The notes: generated by a model from the sequence alone, not told the origin. A stretch of DNA of 64,000 bases from Hamiltosporidium tvaerminnensis (GCA_022605425.2 CM061246.1:1547501-1611500); one strand, 5' to 3'. Numbered from the stretch's first letter, positions 43,347 to 54,096 are shown. Program-made: numbers and translations.

Positions 43347-44418
43347 TTATGAAATAATTTGAAAGAAAAAAAGTACGGGTTTATATTCGTAATAATCAAG
43401 ATAATTGTGAATATTACACCAATTAAAATATTTTACATCATCATCACTAATAACGGCCCATATATTTTCATCTAGTTTTATTACCGCAACATAATGGCCT
43501 GACAGTAAGTTATCACGGTGATATCCAAATGAAATAAGTTCATTCTTATAATTTTCATCAATAATCAATTCTTTACAGATTTTCAATCTTTCATTAAATT
43601 TATTTGAACAACACCTAGAATGTATAACAAATACTTTTGAATGTCTTATTATTTCATTTACGATTTCGATTTCACTTTAGTTATCGTTCTTCTTCCGTAT
43701 TTTTGACAATTTCAGGTAAAAAATATTCTCTAAATTTTTGTTCTATATTTCGTGTACCGGGTAAAATAAAACAATTTTTTAATTCAAAAACGGTTTAGGT
43801 TTGGTTTTTTAATTGATGAATTATTCTTTTTTCTGTCAAAAAATAGAAAACTGGAATCTCACGAAACAAAAGGGCTGCATCTACATACGAAATAGGATTT
43901 TTTATTATATTAAAATTTAAATTTTTGGGTAAACATGCAGATACCAATGCAGTATATAAAGCTTGGATATCTTGTTGTTGTTTCAGATTCGAAAACTCTT
44001 TGGTTCCTAAATTATTACGTATTTTAAGCAATTTTTCCGCTGTGTCAACTTCTTTATTCTTTTTCATTTGCAAAAATAACTCTTTAATTGTTTGTGTAAC
44101 ATCATTTTTTTCGACATTTTCTAAATAAAAATCGGATATAATTTTTGTGGCAAACATGCATTTCATTAATGTATTGAAATAACAAATAACTCGTGACTCG
44201 TTTTTTAATCGACATATATTTTTTTCACGTATGATTCTTTTTACATTCGATATGTTTATATCCAATTCGCAAATTTCTGATTCAACAAATTGATTTTTTT
44301 CTACATTTTTGCTTTGTGCAATTGACTATAACTCATTAAATATGACTCCACTTATAAATCCAAGTGAAAATATTACTACCGTGGTGATAAAAGATATTAT
44401 TAGGTTTTTCGGTCTCAT
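43347..44418 (-). pseudogene. Ubiquitin-specific protease (USP30/Ubp-like), broken
   Basis: On the minus strand from the ATG at 44418: an N-terminal membrane anchor (residues ~6-29, LIISFITTVVIFSLGFISGV), then a USP core. The Cys box RVICYFNTLMKCMF has the catalytic Cys at codon 79 where families have NTCYxNSxLQ; then QQQDIQALYTALVSACL (the QQD block); then FREYFLPEI. The His box is SGHYVAVIKLDENIWAVISD with His and SDD. Lesions: TAG at 44326-44328 (codon 31), TAA at 43795-43797, and a +1 frameshift with further stops near 43670-43690; the Cys-finger region is also shortened. The usual reading start at 44265 is a TTG, not an ATG. There is no CCC before 44418. N-terminal anchor, Cys position and SDD next to the His box all recall human USP30 of the mitochondrial outer membrane (or yeast Ubp16/Ubp1). 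It normally would remove ubiquitin from proteins; here it is dead. Confidence 0.8.
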
Positions 44419-44869
44419 TATACTAAATTTTTAGAGTTATTTTTTCTTTTGATTAAATCGAATTTATTTTTGTACAAACAAATTCATTGAAGAATCAAGT
44501 ATATTCTGTTAATTTAATTGGTTTCAACAGAAAGTCTTTTTAATTTAAAATTTAATTATAAAAACATTAAAATTTATTTAAATATTTTTGCTGGTCAATT
44601 AAAGCTTTGAATAAGATATGTTGGGCTAATCACTTTTTTATGTATTTTAGTAAATGTTCCATTGGATGGAATTATGCATAACTTAGAATATTTTTATACA
44701 ATATTTTGCGCGTTGATTGATTTTTTAATAAAAAAATCATGGCATGTTTGTAGTGACTTTTAAAAAATTAGGCTAAGCTAAAAATTTTTTTCATGATTTT
44801 TGGTTTTCTAAACACTTAAATAAGTTTCTTACTTGGGAATATAATTTAAACTCAAAAAAATCAAGTCTT
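44419..44869. other. AT-rich spacer
   Basis: No CCC within 50 nt before the broken USP gene; nothing else recognised. Confidence 0.5.
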
Positions 44870-45800
44870 TTTGTTTCTTGAAATGAGTATGCGAAAATAA
44901 GAATCAGAACCAGATTAAAACCGATTTAAAGATTCGGGATAATAGGCCCAATCTATTTTTTATCTACGAAAAAATCGAGCATACTCTTATTAAAATAGAA
45001 AAAACTTTCCAAGATTCACTTTAAATGGTTGAAACTCTAAAGACCTTGAAGTCGGATCTCTATTGGCTAAAATCAAGTCTCCTTATAAATGAGTGTTGAA
45101 ATAAACTCATATCTTGATGATCTATGACGGTATCGTGGTAAAATTGGATATTAAATACCACAAAAACCTGCTAATACCCATTAATATAGAGACATTCATT
45201 CGGTAAATAATACGTTAGAAGACTTTTAAAAAAATTTGGGCGATAAACGAAGACTACTTGTGTCAGAATAAAATGCCGAGGAAAGTGGGATAATGCTTCG
45301 GGGGTATTATTGAGGGAATCGAGATGCATGAGGAACCACTACATTCTTAAAGACAAGAAAAATACGAGGAAGATGGTCATAAACATATAAATATAAAAAT
45401 AACATGTTCTAGGTTTTAGAGGTGTACTCCATTAGATAGCCCGACAACAAATTCAATCAAGGAGTTTGATTTATTTACATACATATTTTAGTCCTCTTTT
45501 ACCTCATGGTGACAAGGATCAACAAATCTGAGTTTCAAATTTTTTCCTTTTAATATGTTTTAACTCGGGATTATAGGGATCGAATTTTGGATCCAGTGTG
45601 TTTTATATCCTACCAAAAAGCAAACAACGATTTTAAAACTTTCTAAACACTCATCGCCAGGAAGAAAATTTTTAATGTGTTTATTTTCCGTCTACTAAGA
45701 ACCTAATTCACAAGAGTAAATCAAAGTGGCTAAAGAGGCAGCAAAAATATAGTAAAGTTTCAAAAATCATTCTAGCCTAAAATTATATTGGAAAAATGTG
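44870..45800 (+). mobile_element. Non-LTR retrotransposon, decayed copy split by a C repeat (L8)
   Basis: Matches copy L5 from the endonuclease region (GAATGAGTATGCGAAAATAAG-like, cf. 28858; AATAGGCCCAATCTATTTTT, the RPD site now RPN) down to the tail (GCATGAGGAACCACTACATT). Then repeat C (45465-45700) intervenes, and the last ~80 bp of the element resume (AAAGTGGCTAAAGAGGCAGC, cf. 29475). Many lesions. Confidence 0.7.
45465..45700 (-). repeat. Repeat family C, copy 3, nested in L8
   Basis: About 235 bp similar to 8711-8934 and 18382-18614 (CCTCTTTTACCTCATGGTG; CACTCATCGCCAGGAAGA; TTTTTAATGTGTTTATTTTCC). Retrotransposon sequence on both sides indicates insertion of C into an existing copy. 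Confidence 0.65.
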
Positions 45801-46381
45801 TCTTTTGTTTAACTAAAGCATATCTTAACTTACAAGAAATCATATAGTCATCAATATATAGCCAGAAGCACGAAAAAAATCAGTTGAAGTATACCTAGAC
45901 ATATAGTAATATACAGCGATGTGGCATGAATATTGACTAAAGATATAAAACGATGCTATGAGTATATAAAGAAAAATCTTAAAGGAAATATTTAAGCTAA
46001 CAAGATACCAACAAATCGAGCTTCAAAGTCATAATTACATCGAGCTCAAAAAATCATATCGGAATTCGAGATTGGTGAACGAAGTTTAAAGAACCAGTTT
46101 ATGAAACCTGTGTGTTTTTTAACGAAATATAGAGGAACAGAGTTAAAAGGTGTAAATATGCATACCCGAATTTTGTCGACTAAGATGCCACGAGAAAACT
46201 AGATTACAAGTGAATTTAAAACAATAGCACTGTAACCTTGGTATAAAGCGAGAAAAAAAAGCCCTGGTCGTGAAAAAAGAAAGTTTTTAGCAAATGAGGA
46301 TAAGGCTTGCTGTGGGCCGTAATTCCTTGGGTAAGCATGTATATTTTTTTATTATTTAAGGAATTTATTGATAACTCTTAG
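45801..46381. other. AT-rich spacer
   Basis: No gene. A few short blocks near 46.08-46.16 kb may be old retroelement sequence, not assignable. Confidence 0.4.
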
Positions 46382-47066
46382 TTGCGATGATAAACACAAA
46401 AACATTCCGCTTGGAATGATATGGTAAAATCGATGTGTAAATCAGTTTAAAGTTATTTGATGGGATGAAAAACTATTACATCATCGGTTGTTTCATGTGA
46501 ATTTTTAAACAATTAAGCAGGTCTTGAAAAAGATGAAAATTTTTCTATAAACTTATTTTGTAGCTTTTTATGCAACTAGATCAGAAACCAGAATTTATTT
46601 GTAAGAAATTACCATGCACAAGTATATAAACCTAGTATCTCATTCAGATTAGAAAACTTATCACATAGGAAATACAAAGAAACTAGGCGTTTAAAAATCC
46701 AAGAATTCTATGTAGAGAATTCTATCTGTTGTATGTAATTGCCACGATTAACTTATCCATTTAAGCGCCGAGATATTATTAGCTAGCATCTATTATATTC
46801 AGAAAGCATAGACTAGATGGAAATGCGCTAGTCTTTATAGCGCCCAGATGATGTTTTTTCTGCGCTATTATTATATGCAACGTACATTAACGAACTGTTG
46901 GCAACCAACCTGCCTAATAAATAGACTTTACACGCTTTTTGATAGCAATTCGGGTTGTAGATATCTAATTATACCTATGGAGTACCAGTTAACCATTTCG
47001 TGTTAAATTTATAAATGGGTTAATGCTATGAATACAGTGTAATATATGCCACTATTTTTAAAAATA
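46382..47066 (+). repeat. Repeat family B, copy 5 (strongly decayed)
   Basis: Recognisable by GATAAACACAAAAACATTCC with CGCTTGGAATGA at the start, CGTACATTAACGAACT and ATAAATAGACTTTACACGCT in the middle and TGCCACTATTTTTAAAAATA at the end. Far more diverged than the other copies, so the oldest. Confidence 0.7.
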
Positions 47067-47435
47067 TGTGGTAGTATAAATAAAGATATTCGAATTTAAA
47101 TATTTATCTTTCAAAACGAATTATTAGTCGGAACTAAATTTTAATACAGTTTTTGTATTGTTATACAACAGATATAAAAAATAATACTTTATTAGTAATA
47201 TTTAATGTTCAAAGTTTAGTTTAGTTGCATTAAAAATACAAGAAACTTTTACTTATGATGTATTTTATATTTTAATTTAAAAAAATATACAACATAGATT
47301 AAAAATAAAATTATAATGACAAAAACAATGATTCCTGTTTTTAGACGTTTTAAACATAAGACTAAATTAGAGAAAAACAAATATATTTAAGATAAAAAAT
47401 TACATTCTTTATATTTGTTCTTTTAACGTCTGTGA
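47067..47435. other. AT-rich spacer up to hAT element
   Basis: Nothing recognised except the target-site sequence GTCTGTGA at 47428-47435. Confidence 0.5.
47428..47435 (+). repeat. Left target-site duplication of hAT element
   Basis: GTCTGTGA, paired with GTATGTAA at 50598-50605 (6/8). Confidence 0.55.
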
Positions 47436-47946
47436 CAGTGGTTCTTAACCGAAGGTGCCGGTGAACCCCTCTCAAAACCTTCAACTCATACAGAAATATT
47501 GAGTATGGATTTTGGCAACAAAAAAGAAATAGGCATAGACTAAAAGCAAAATTAAAAAACCATATGAATGGAATATTTCGTCGCTATGCCTAAGAGCACC
47601 ACGTACAGGTTGACAGTCATGCTCATTGATACCGAGTGTGTATCAGCAAAATTAGCTGACGACCACTAAACACTAAAAAAATTATTAGTTTTTTCATCTG
47701 AATCTACTATTATACGTCTTTGGTAATTAGTCGAGAAATCACTTTGAAATGAATATATCTACGCTTTTATAATTTTGATTGTAAACATTACTTAACAATC
47801 TATATATTATAAATTTATAAGTGACTTAAACCGAAGGAATATACTGATAATACAAATGTAAGCAATTTTTTAAATCAATTTTAAGTAATATTTTGTAAAA
47901 TTTTAATCTATTTTTAAAACCTTAATTGATTATAGGGAATCCATCT

Positions 47947-48558
47947 ATGCCGAAAAAAAAACCCATGAAACGATAAGTATTCTGCTTATCGACTCACTTT
48001 TACAACAGGAAAGATCATATTAAGCTGCCTCAATGTTTTTATGTCCCAAGATATTTTCAAACAGCAATCTCAAACCATCAAAGTTATTAGAGCATTTTAG
48101 CAGTCTACATGGTGGGAAGGCACGCATAGCATAGACAACATGAAGTCAAAAAAAGCTCGAATTGATTCTGGTGATACTATCCCAAAATTATGCGAGTTAG
48201 ATATTCGAAAACCCTTGATAGGGGCGTTTTATCAAGTAGCATACTGTGTTTAACAAAAAAACACACGATCGCAGAGGGAGTAATATAATTTTGCGAATTA
48301 ATTTTGGCTCAAAAAGTATTAAATTCCGAAGCACATAATATAATCTAGCAGATTCCTTTATCTGAAGATAAAATTCGATCGCGACTTAGAGATATCAGTA
48401 AAGATATTTTGCCGCAGATAATAGAAAACATAAAAGCTACTTCACCAAAAAGAAGTATACAATTAGATAATTCAACAAATGTTTATAATTTTGAACAGAT
48501 CTTAATTTGTGCGATATTTAATAAAAAGATAAATGAGGAAAGAAATTTTAAAATTTAA
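47947..48558 (+). pseudogene. hAT transposase N-terminal part (Buster-like), broken
   Basis: Begins ATG with MPKKKPMKR. Remnants of a BED zinc-finger region (LPQCF, SQDIFKQQSQTIKVI) follow. Then comes the family-typical stretch KKHTIAEGVI..FCELILAQKV, IPLSEDKIRSRLRDISKDI and SIQLDNSTNVYNFEQILI, where active relatives have LQLDESTDV with the first catalytic Asp. Multiple stops (for example after GVI and after NII) and at least one frameshift near 48250 show it is inactive. The Asp is kept but the following Glu is Asn. Confidence 0.75.
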
Positions 48559-48655
48559 GACACTGAATTCGAGTCTGGGAAAATTAATGTTTTTAATAAC
48601 GTAAAAGATTTTTTTTAATATCAATTACAATTTATTATTTTATTTTAAACCTTCA

Positions 48656-49362
48656 CATCTTTTTAAAACAGTGGCAAGTGTTGTATCTGTTTTCTTGACA
48701 TCTAAGCAGTTCTAGGTTTAACATAAATAACTTCTGCCTCAACACTCCATCAGCACACCCTGCATTACCTACATCCCAAAGCTTTTCATCTATCGAGTGT
48801 CTAGAACCTAATTAATAGGCGAGGAAGTTGCCCGGAGTCCTTAATGTCCGTTGCATGGAGTGTGATCGAAGGCCGAAGCCCTCGGGCTCCTCCAAGACTA
48901 TACAGCATTTCCACTTACTCTACACTTGCTGAACCCAATAAAATTCTAGCTAAGATATATTTAAGAGATTTATATGGGGTCCACCTAGAAAGTGCAATGA
49001 CATACCAACAGGTATAACCTGCTACTTAGCTCTCTCGGTTTTTAATGGTTTTTATTTTTATATCTCCTAGGCGCTAAGTCTTCTAATCCGAGTGAGCAAG
49101 GCTAGGCGGTTTCCATATTTTTACATGGTAATTACTTATTATTTCGGCTGCGATCTACAATCTAGTTACATAAAAAACTGCAAATAAATTCCTAGAAAAA
49201 GTCTCGCATTTCTTAGACCTCTCCTCCTCATACAACTCCCATTGACCAACCGAAGATATAGTGTGGTTTTATATTCACCAAGAATCCAAACAATGATCTT
49301 CACACTAGCTTAACACACTCAATCCCAAGGAGAAAGTTTTTTTTGCGTTATTCCCATCCACC
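48656..49362 (-). repeat. Repeat family B, copy 6, nested in hAT element
   Basis: Well preserved, + strand from CATCTTTTTAAAACAGTGGC to ATTCCCATCCACCTC. It is almost identical to copy 4 over the central 400 bp. It interrupts the transposase region, so it inserted after the hAT element. Confidence 0.85.
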
Positions 49363-50597
49363 TCAACTACGACCAAATGTAATTAATTAAATATGAAATG
49401 GAGCTCCAGCAATTTTATGCAAAAATTATGGATCTTTTTCCAAATAAATGGGCAATTACAGAAATATTAAATTTCTAATGCATTTTACATTCTATGCACT
49501 TCCTTGTATAACTTTGCCAAAATTTTACAATGTTCCCAGCTACTGCAATAAAAGTAATAAAATATATCCGTGAACATCCTTCTAATACTCTTGTTTTTCT
49601 TTTCTTTGTAAAAAACTCGGAGTTGTTATAACTGTGCTTCTATATTATACCGAACTACAATGGTACTATAAAGCCAAATTCTTATCCGAGTTTTTAAATT
49701 ATCAGATGAAATTTTTCTGTTACTGACTACTAGAAGCTTCGATTTAGTAAATGATTTTATGGATAGGAAAGATCTTCTTAGAAAAGCCTACTTATCATAT
49801 ATATACAGCCAATTGGAGGAAATGAGCATATATCAAAGAATTTGGTAACAAATATAGTAGCTGGAAAAAATAATCTGCCTTCCTTTGAAAACTAGAAATT
49901 TGGGTACGTGGAGTTAAATTTGGAATTTTGTAAACTTCTCCTTCCTTGATTGTTGTTGTAGAGAATGAAAAAAATACATTAAACTCGACATTTAAATACA
50001 TTAGAAAAGAATGAGCGAGTCATTCAATAGATATTTATCTACTAAAAATATTACAAAAACTCAAAGATGAATACTGAATCATTTCTTAATAACCCAAATT
50101 CAAATAATGATAGTAAGTTAACAAAAAATCTTATTGAAACACGAGACGGTGGATATGATCCCATATAATTCGAGCAATTATATTTAAAAAAATTCAGGTT
50201 TAAACAGATATAACGCTATGCAAAGTTAGTAAAAGAACCATTGCAGTTACTTCTATCATTTGCTAGTGTCTGATTAAAGGAAAAGGATTTTCCTCACTTT
50301 TGCACAAAAAATCCAATTGAGAAATCGCTTTAACGTTAATTTTGAATTACACGTACCTCTTTCAAAAAAAGCCTCCTCCTAAATGTAAAAAACAACCTGT
50401 AGCCATTTAGTCATTTACAAAAATTATATTTTTGCGAACAAATGTATAAATCTACAATTTTTTCGCCCAAACAACACATTTGTAAAAAATGCATTTTTCT
50501 TTTAACTCACTAAATATTAAAAACTTTTTCATTGGGGTGAGGAAACATACTTTCAGATTCAAAGAAGCGCGGCTTGATTAAAAGTTAAGAACCACTC

Positions 50598-50605
50598 GTA
50601 TGTAA
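50598..50605 (+). repeat. Right target-site duplication of hAT element
   Basis: GTATGTAA directly after the terminus ACCACTC. Confidence 0.55.
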
Positions 50606-51147
50606 TCTAAATTCAAGATAAAAAAATCTTTTCAGAAAATAAATAATTTTTCTTATTCAAATTAGATGAATAAGAAATATTAAAAATAAACAAACTGGCA
50701 AGTAAATTGAACCATAAAATTTAAAAATGAATAATTTTATTGCTTAATTATTAAGGCATTTATAATATTTGCAACGAAATATAAATTTAAGACAAAAATT
50801 TGATAAAAATTTTGTTAAAAGAAATTTCAAACAAAGGTTCCCAGAAAATAAAATTTATCAAAAATTTGAATACAACTGAAAACCACCAACAGATTATTTT
50901 ATTTGAATTAAATTACTAAATAGTAAAATTATTTAAGTAAATTAAATTTAAATAAATCCGTGCAAATTAAAAATATTATGAAATTATTTTATTTCTAAAT
51001 TCATAACTTCCCAAAAAAGTTAAAATCAATCATTTTTTTTACCAGAAACAAACCTTTAAAATAATTTAGTATAAACTACAAAAAACTTAATTATGGAAAT
51101 TCAGAACTAAAAATTTATCAAGATGGTGTGTTTACTCATCAAAAAAT
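50606..51147. other. AT-rich 3' flank of MLL-like gene
   Basis: No feature recognised. Confidence 0.5.
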
Positions 51148-54093
51148 TCAATGTAAATATTTTTTGCATTTTTTACTTCCACATTGGCATTCCACGTTAA
51201 ATTCGTCTATTTCAAAAAAGTAATCATAAGATAATTCCTCATCAACTGTTATAATTCGTTTACTACAAATAAAAATATAGATATTATCTCCACAAACAAC
51301 CTTAGTTGAGTAGCAATTTGGATCACAAGAATGGTTGATATATTTTGCAAGTCCACCCAGCATAGTTGCATCAATAATCATATCATCATCATATTTAAAC
51401 ATATAACACCTGTCTTTTCCATAAAAAGATTCTCTGAAATTACTTTCAGTGACATCTATCATTTCTCCAATATATTTTATAACTGGTTCATCTGGAAGAA
51501 AAACACGATTGGCAAATAATCCATAGCCCTGTATTTGACTCTTTTTTAAGCAATAGCCTTTTTCTAATTCAACAAAATTTAAGAAATAAGTTAGAGTCAT
51601 ATTAAATTTTTTCAATAGAAAATATTTAGAAAAAAAATAAATTAATTTGCTGAAATTTGAATTTAGATAGTTTTCTTTTATAATCTGGTGTTCAAAATCT
51701 AAACACTCATGTTTGGATCTTTTACCTACATTTCTTTTCTTTTTTACATTTAAAAATGTTTTATAACCATCTTCATTCAATAAAAATAAATCTTCGATTG
51801 TAATTTCCTCTGAATTTGTTTGTAAATAAGAAATTTCAGGGAAAAAAACTTTATTTTCGTTTATCCAAAATGAAAATCCGTCGAAAAATAGAAAGTTTTT
51901 TGTTTTTTGAAGAAAAAATATTTTGCACCACAGATCATTCATATAAATAACATTTTTATATCTCAAACACATATTTAAATGTTTTTCTTTGTTGCTTTCA
52001 TTTCTTTCTTCTATTAGATATTTTTTCTTCTTCCTTCCTCTTTTCGTTTTTATCTTTCCTATTTCTTGTTCAGAAATTTCATTTTTTTCAGTGGCGTTTG
52101 CACTGCCCAATTCAATATTTTTGTCTTTCTGTGTTTCATTTTTTTCTTTTCTATTTTTGAAACAAACAATTTTTCCAAATTCAAAATATTGAACAAAAAA
52201 ATGATTTCTACATCTTGGAACAGTAGATTGCCCGATAAAAAGAATATTTAATGAACAATCGAAATGATAATATCCATCTTTACAATCAATACATTTAATA
52301 TTTGCTCCATTTTCTTTACAGAGCACACAAGAAAAACTTTTAATAGATTTGTAAATTATTTCCAACGGAAAAATATTTTCAGATTCCACCGATTTAATTT
52401 TTCGTTTTCTAATAATTTTTAAATTATTTGTGTGTTTATTTTCACTTTCTAAATCTTTTTTAAATGCTTCTTCTAATAATTGAGTATTTTTCTTTTTATA
52501 TTTTCGTTTGATTCTATTATTATTTAATTCACAATCAGAATTTTTTTCACAATTTAAATCCATTGTCTTTTCGAAGATGTCTTTGTAGTTTATACATCTA
52601 TTTTCAATTCCAGAAATTTTTTTATTGGTAACTGAAATCTTGATTCTGCGAAATTCAAGCCAGTAATAAAATACGCAACATATATGGACATACAAATTCG
52701 GAAACGAATTCTTAATACAAATTAAACGCGTACTTTGATGTACACTGAATCTTCTTAAATCTCTACAACAAATTAAACATTTTAAATCATCATTTTTATA
52801 GTAAATCAAATATTTTCTCAAAATTGAAGACTTATCCTTTTCTGTAAAATCTTCATTGAAAGAAAATAATTGATTTTCAAAATTTACAGCCTTTGAAAAA
52901 TCAATTTTCTTATTTTCTAAATTATTTTCAAATATATTTAAATTTGGAATGTTAAAATAAAAATCTATTGAATCGCAATTTTTATCTTTGTAATTACAAC
53001 TTTCGATAGAGTTTTCACTGTTTATTTTATTTTCTTCAACCTGATCATTTAAAATCAAAGTTTTTTCCATTTCATTTGTTTTAAAGTTAATATCTTCACT
53101 TTCTATATTTTCATTACAATCTACATCATATTCACTATCAGAATCATAATTAGAAATATTTCCAATAAAAATTTTATTATAATCAAAACCCAATCCTTCA
53201 GTACATTCAACACAAAGATAACTATTTTTACTTAACAATAAATAATTATCATAAGATATACGTGTATCACAATCAAGATGTATCCATCGATGACAAAAAT
53301 CGCATTGCATCATTTCAATATCAAAATCATCTGTTTTAAATTCTTTAAAACAAATATTGCACATTTCATTTTTTTTAAAAATAATTTCACAGTTCTGACA
53401 AAAAACAATATATTTTCCTAAAAAAAATAACAAAACATTTTCATATGAAAAAACATTGCAACTTATACAATATCTACAGTCTAAACAAATATCAAAAATA
53501 TTTTTTTCTTTTTTTATTTTATTTTCATACGAATGAAAAAACCGCTCACATTTTTTACAAATTGCAGTTTCTATGTTTTTACTAAAATTTTGTAAGATAT
53601 TGCTTATTTTTGCGGAAGATAAAAATTCTGATCTTTCGTTTTTCTCTTTGTTCGCTTCTATTATAGTTTCTTTATAATTTTGTAAATTTGATATAACTGA
53701 ATAGAATTTTAACGGATTGGTAAAAATTTGTTTTGCTGCATCATAAATTTCCAATTTCTTGATTTCTATTGGAAATTCTTTTTTTCTATCAAAATTTGTG
53801 TTTTCAAGTAAAATTTCATTTTTATTTTTAAAATCAGAATTTTTAAATTTATTAGTTAAATTAAAAAAAGAATTTGCAATATTTTTTTGCAATTCGAGTT
53901 CACAACGCTTATCAACGTTGCAATACTTACAGGTTCGTACTATTAAACATTCATTATTTACCTTTAAATGTTCTATTATACAGCTTCTATGTAGTGAAAC
54001 CGAACAATATGAACATTTATCCGTTGGAAAAGGATTTTCACAAAAGCTGCAAAGCTTTTCCAAATAAGGCGATGAAGCCTCAAACCATATCAT
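51148..54093 (-). CDS. Trithorax/MLL-like histone methyltransferase (PHD cluster, ePHD, SET)
   Basis: A 981-residue chromatin protein. In order: Cys/His zinc cluster at 15-58 (PHD1-like); Cys-rich region 179-235 (PHD2-like); PHD finger 245-297 (C245, C248, C264, C267, H272, C275, C294, C297). The last has the phrase EMMQCDFCHRWIHLDCDT, strikingly like PHD3 of animal MLL. Then a split extended PHD: first half C439-C473 (YVHICCVFYYW), second half C589-H631 (CVLCKENGANIKC, YYHFDCSL, CRNHF), separated by a ~110-residue polar insert. An RGR-containing basic patch (682-691) is AT-hook-like. The SET domain (about 848-981) has GYGLFA, VIKYIGEMID, DATMLGGLAKYINHSCDPNC, ELSYDYFF and post-SET CQCGSKKCKKYLH. 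It should methylate H3K4 and read chromatin marks (family inference). No FYRN/FYRC is evident. Intact, with CCC 3 nt before the ATG. Confidence 0.88.
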   Translation of the reverse strand: MIWFEASSPYLEKLCSFCENPFPTDKCSYCSVSLHRSCIIEHLKVNNECLIVRTCKYCNVDKRCELELQKNIANSFFNLTNKFKNSDFKNKNEILLENTNFDRKKEFPIEIKKLEIYDAAKQIFTNPLKFYSVISNLQNYKETIIEANKEKNERSEFLSSAKISNILQNFSKNIETAICKKCERFFHSYENKIKKEKNIFDICLDCRYCISCNVFSYENVLLFFLGKYIVFCQNCEIIFKKNEMCNICFKEFKTDDFDIEMMQCDFCHRWIHLDCDTRISYDNYLLLSKNSYLCVECTEGLGFDYNKIFIGNISNYDSDSEYDVDCNENIESEDINFKTNEMEKTLILNDQVEENKINSENSIESCNYKDKNCDSIDFYFNIPNLNIFENNLENKKIDFSKAVNFENQLFSFNEDFTEKDKSSILRKYLIYYKNDDLKCLICCRDLRRFSVHQSTRLICIKNSFPNLYVHICCVFYYWLEFRRIKISVTNKKISGIENRCINYKDIFEKTMDLNCEKNSDCELNNNRIKRKYKKKNTQLLEEAFKKDLESENKHTNNLKIIRKRKIKSVESENIFPLEIIYKSIKSFSCVLCKENGANIKCIDCKDGYYHFDCSLNILFIGQSTVPRCRNHFFVQYFEFGKIVCFKNRKEKNETQKDKNIELGSANATEKNEISEQEIGKIKTKRGRKKKKYLIEERNESNKEKHLNMCLRYKNVIYMNDLWCKIFFLQKTKNFLFFDGFSFWINENKVFFPEISYLQTNSEEITIEDLFLLNEDGYKTFLNVKKKRNVGKRSKHECLDFEHQIIKENYLNSNFSKLIYFFSKYFLLKKFNMTLTYFLNFVELEKGYCLKKSQIQGYGLFANRVFLPDEPVIKYIGEMIDVTESNFRESFYGKDRCYMFKYDDDMIIDATMLGGLAKYINHSCDPNCYSTKVVCGDNIYIFICSKRIITVDEELSYDYFFEIDEFNVECQCGSKKCKKYLH

Positions 54094-54096
54094 TAA

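Larger units (their letters stand above)
47436..50597 (+). mobile_element. hAT-superfamily DNA transposon (Buster/Charlie-like), decayed
   Basis: The left terminus CAGTGGTTCTTAACC (47436-47450) and right terminus AGTTAAGAACCACTC (50583-50597) are inverted repeats of the type found in animal hAT elements of the Buster/Charlie group. Flanking 8-mers GTCTGTGA (47428-47435) and GTATGTAA (50598-50605) agree at 6 of 8 positions, as expected for an aged hAT target-site duplication. Transposase remnants lie at 47947-48558. Repeat B copy 6 (48656-49362) is inserted inside. The remainder (49.4-50.5 kb) should hold the transposase C-terminal half but is too decayed to read. Confidence 0.82.

Noticed and set aside
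43795-44265. Reading this interval as an independent 156-residue gene
   Set aside because: Its first codon is TTG. The frame continues upstream through a TAG to an ATG at 44418 with a membrane anchor, and the His box of the same protease follows downstream in a shifted frame.
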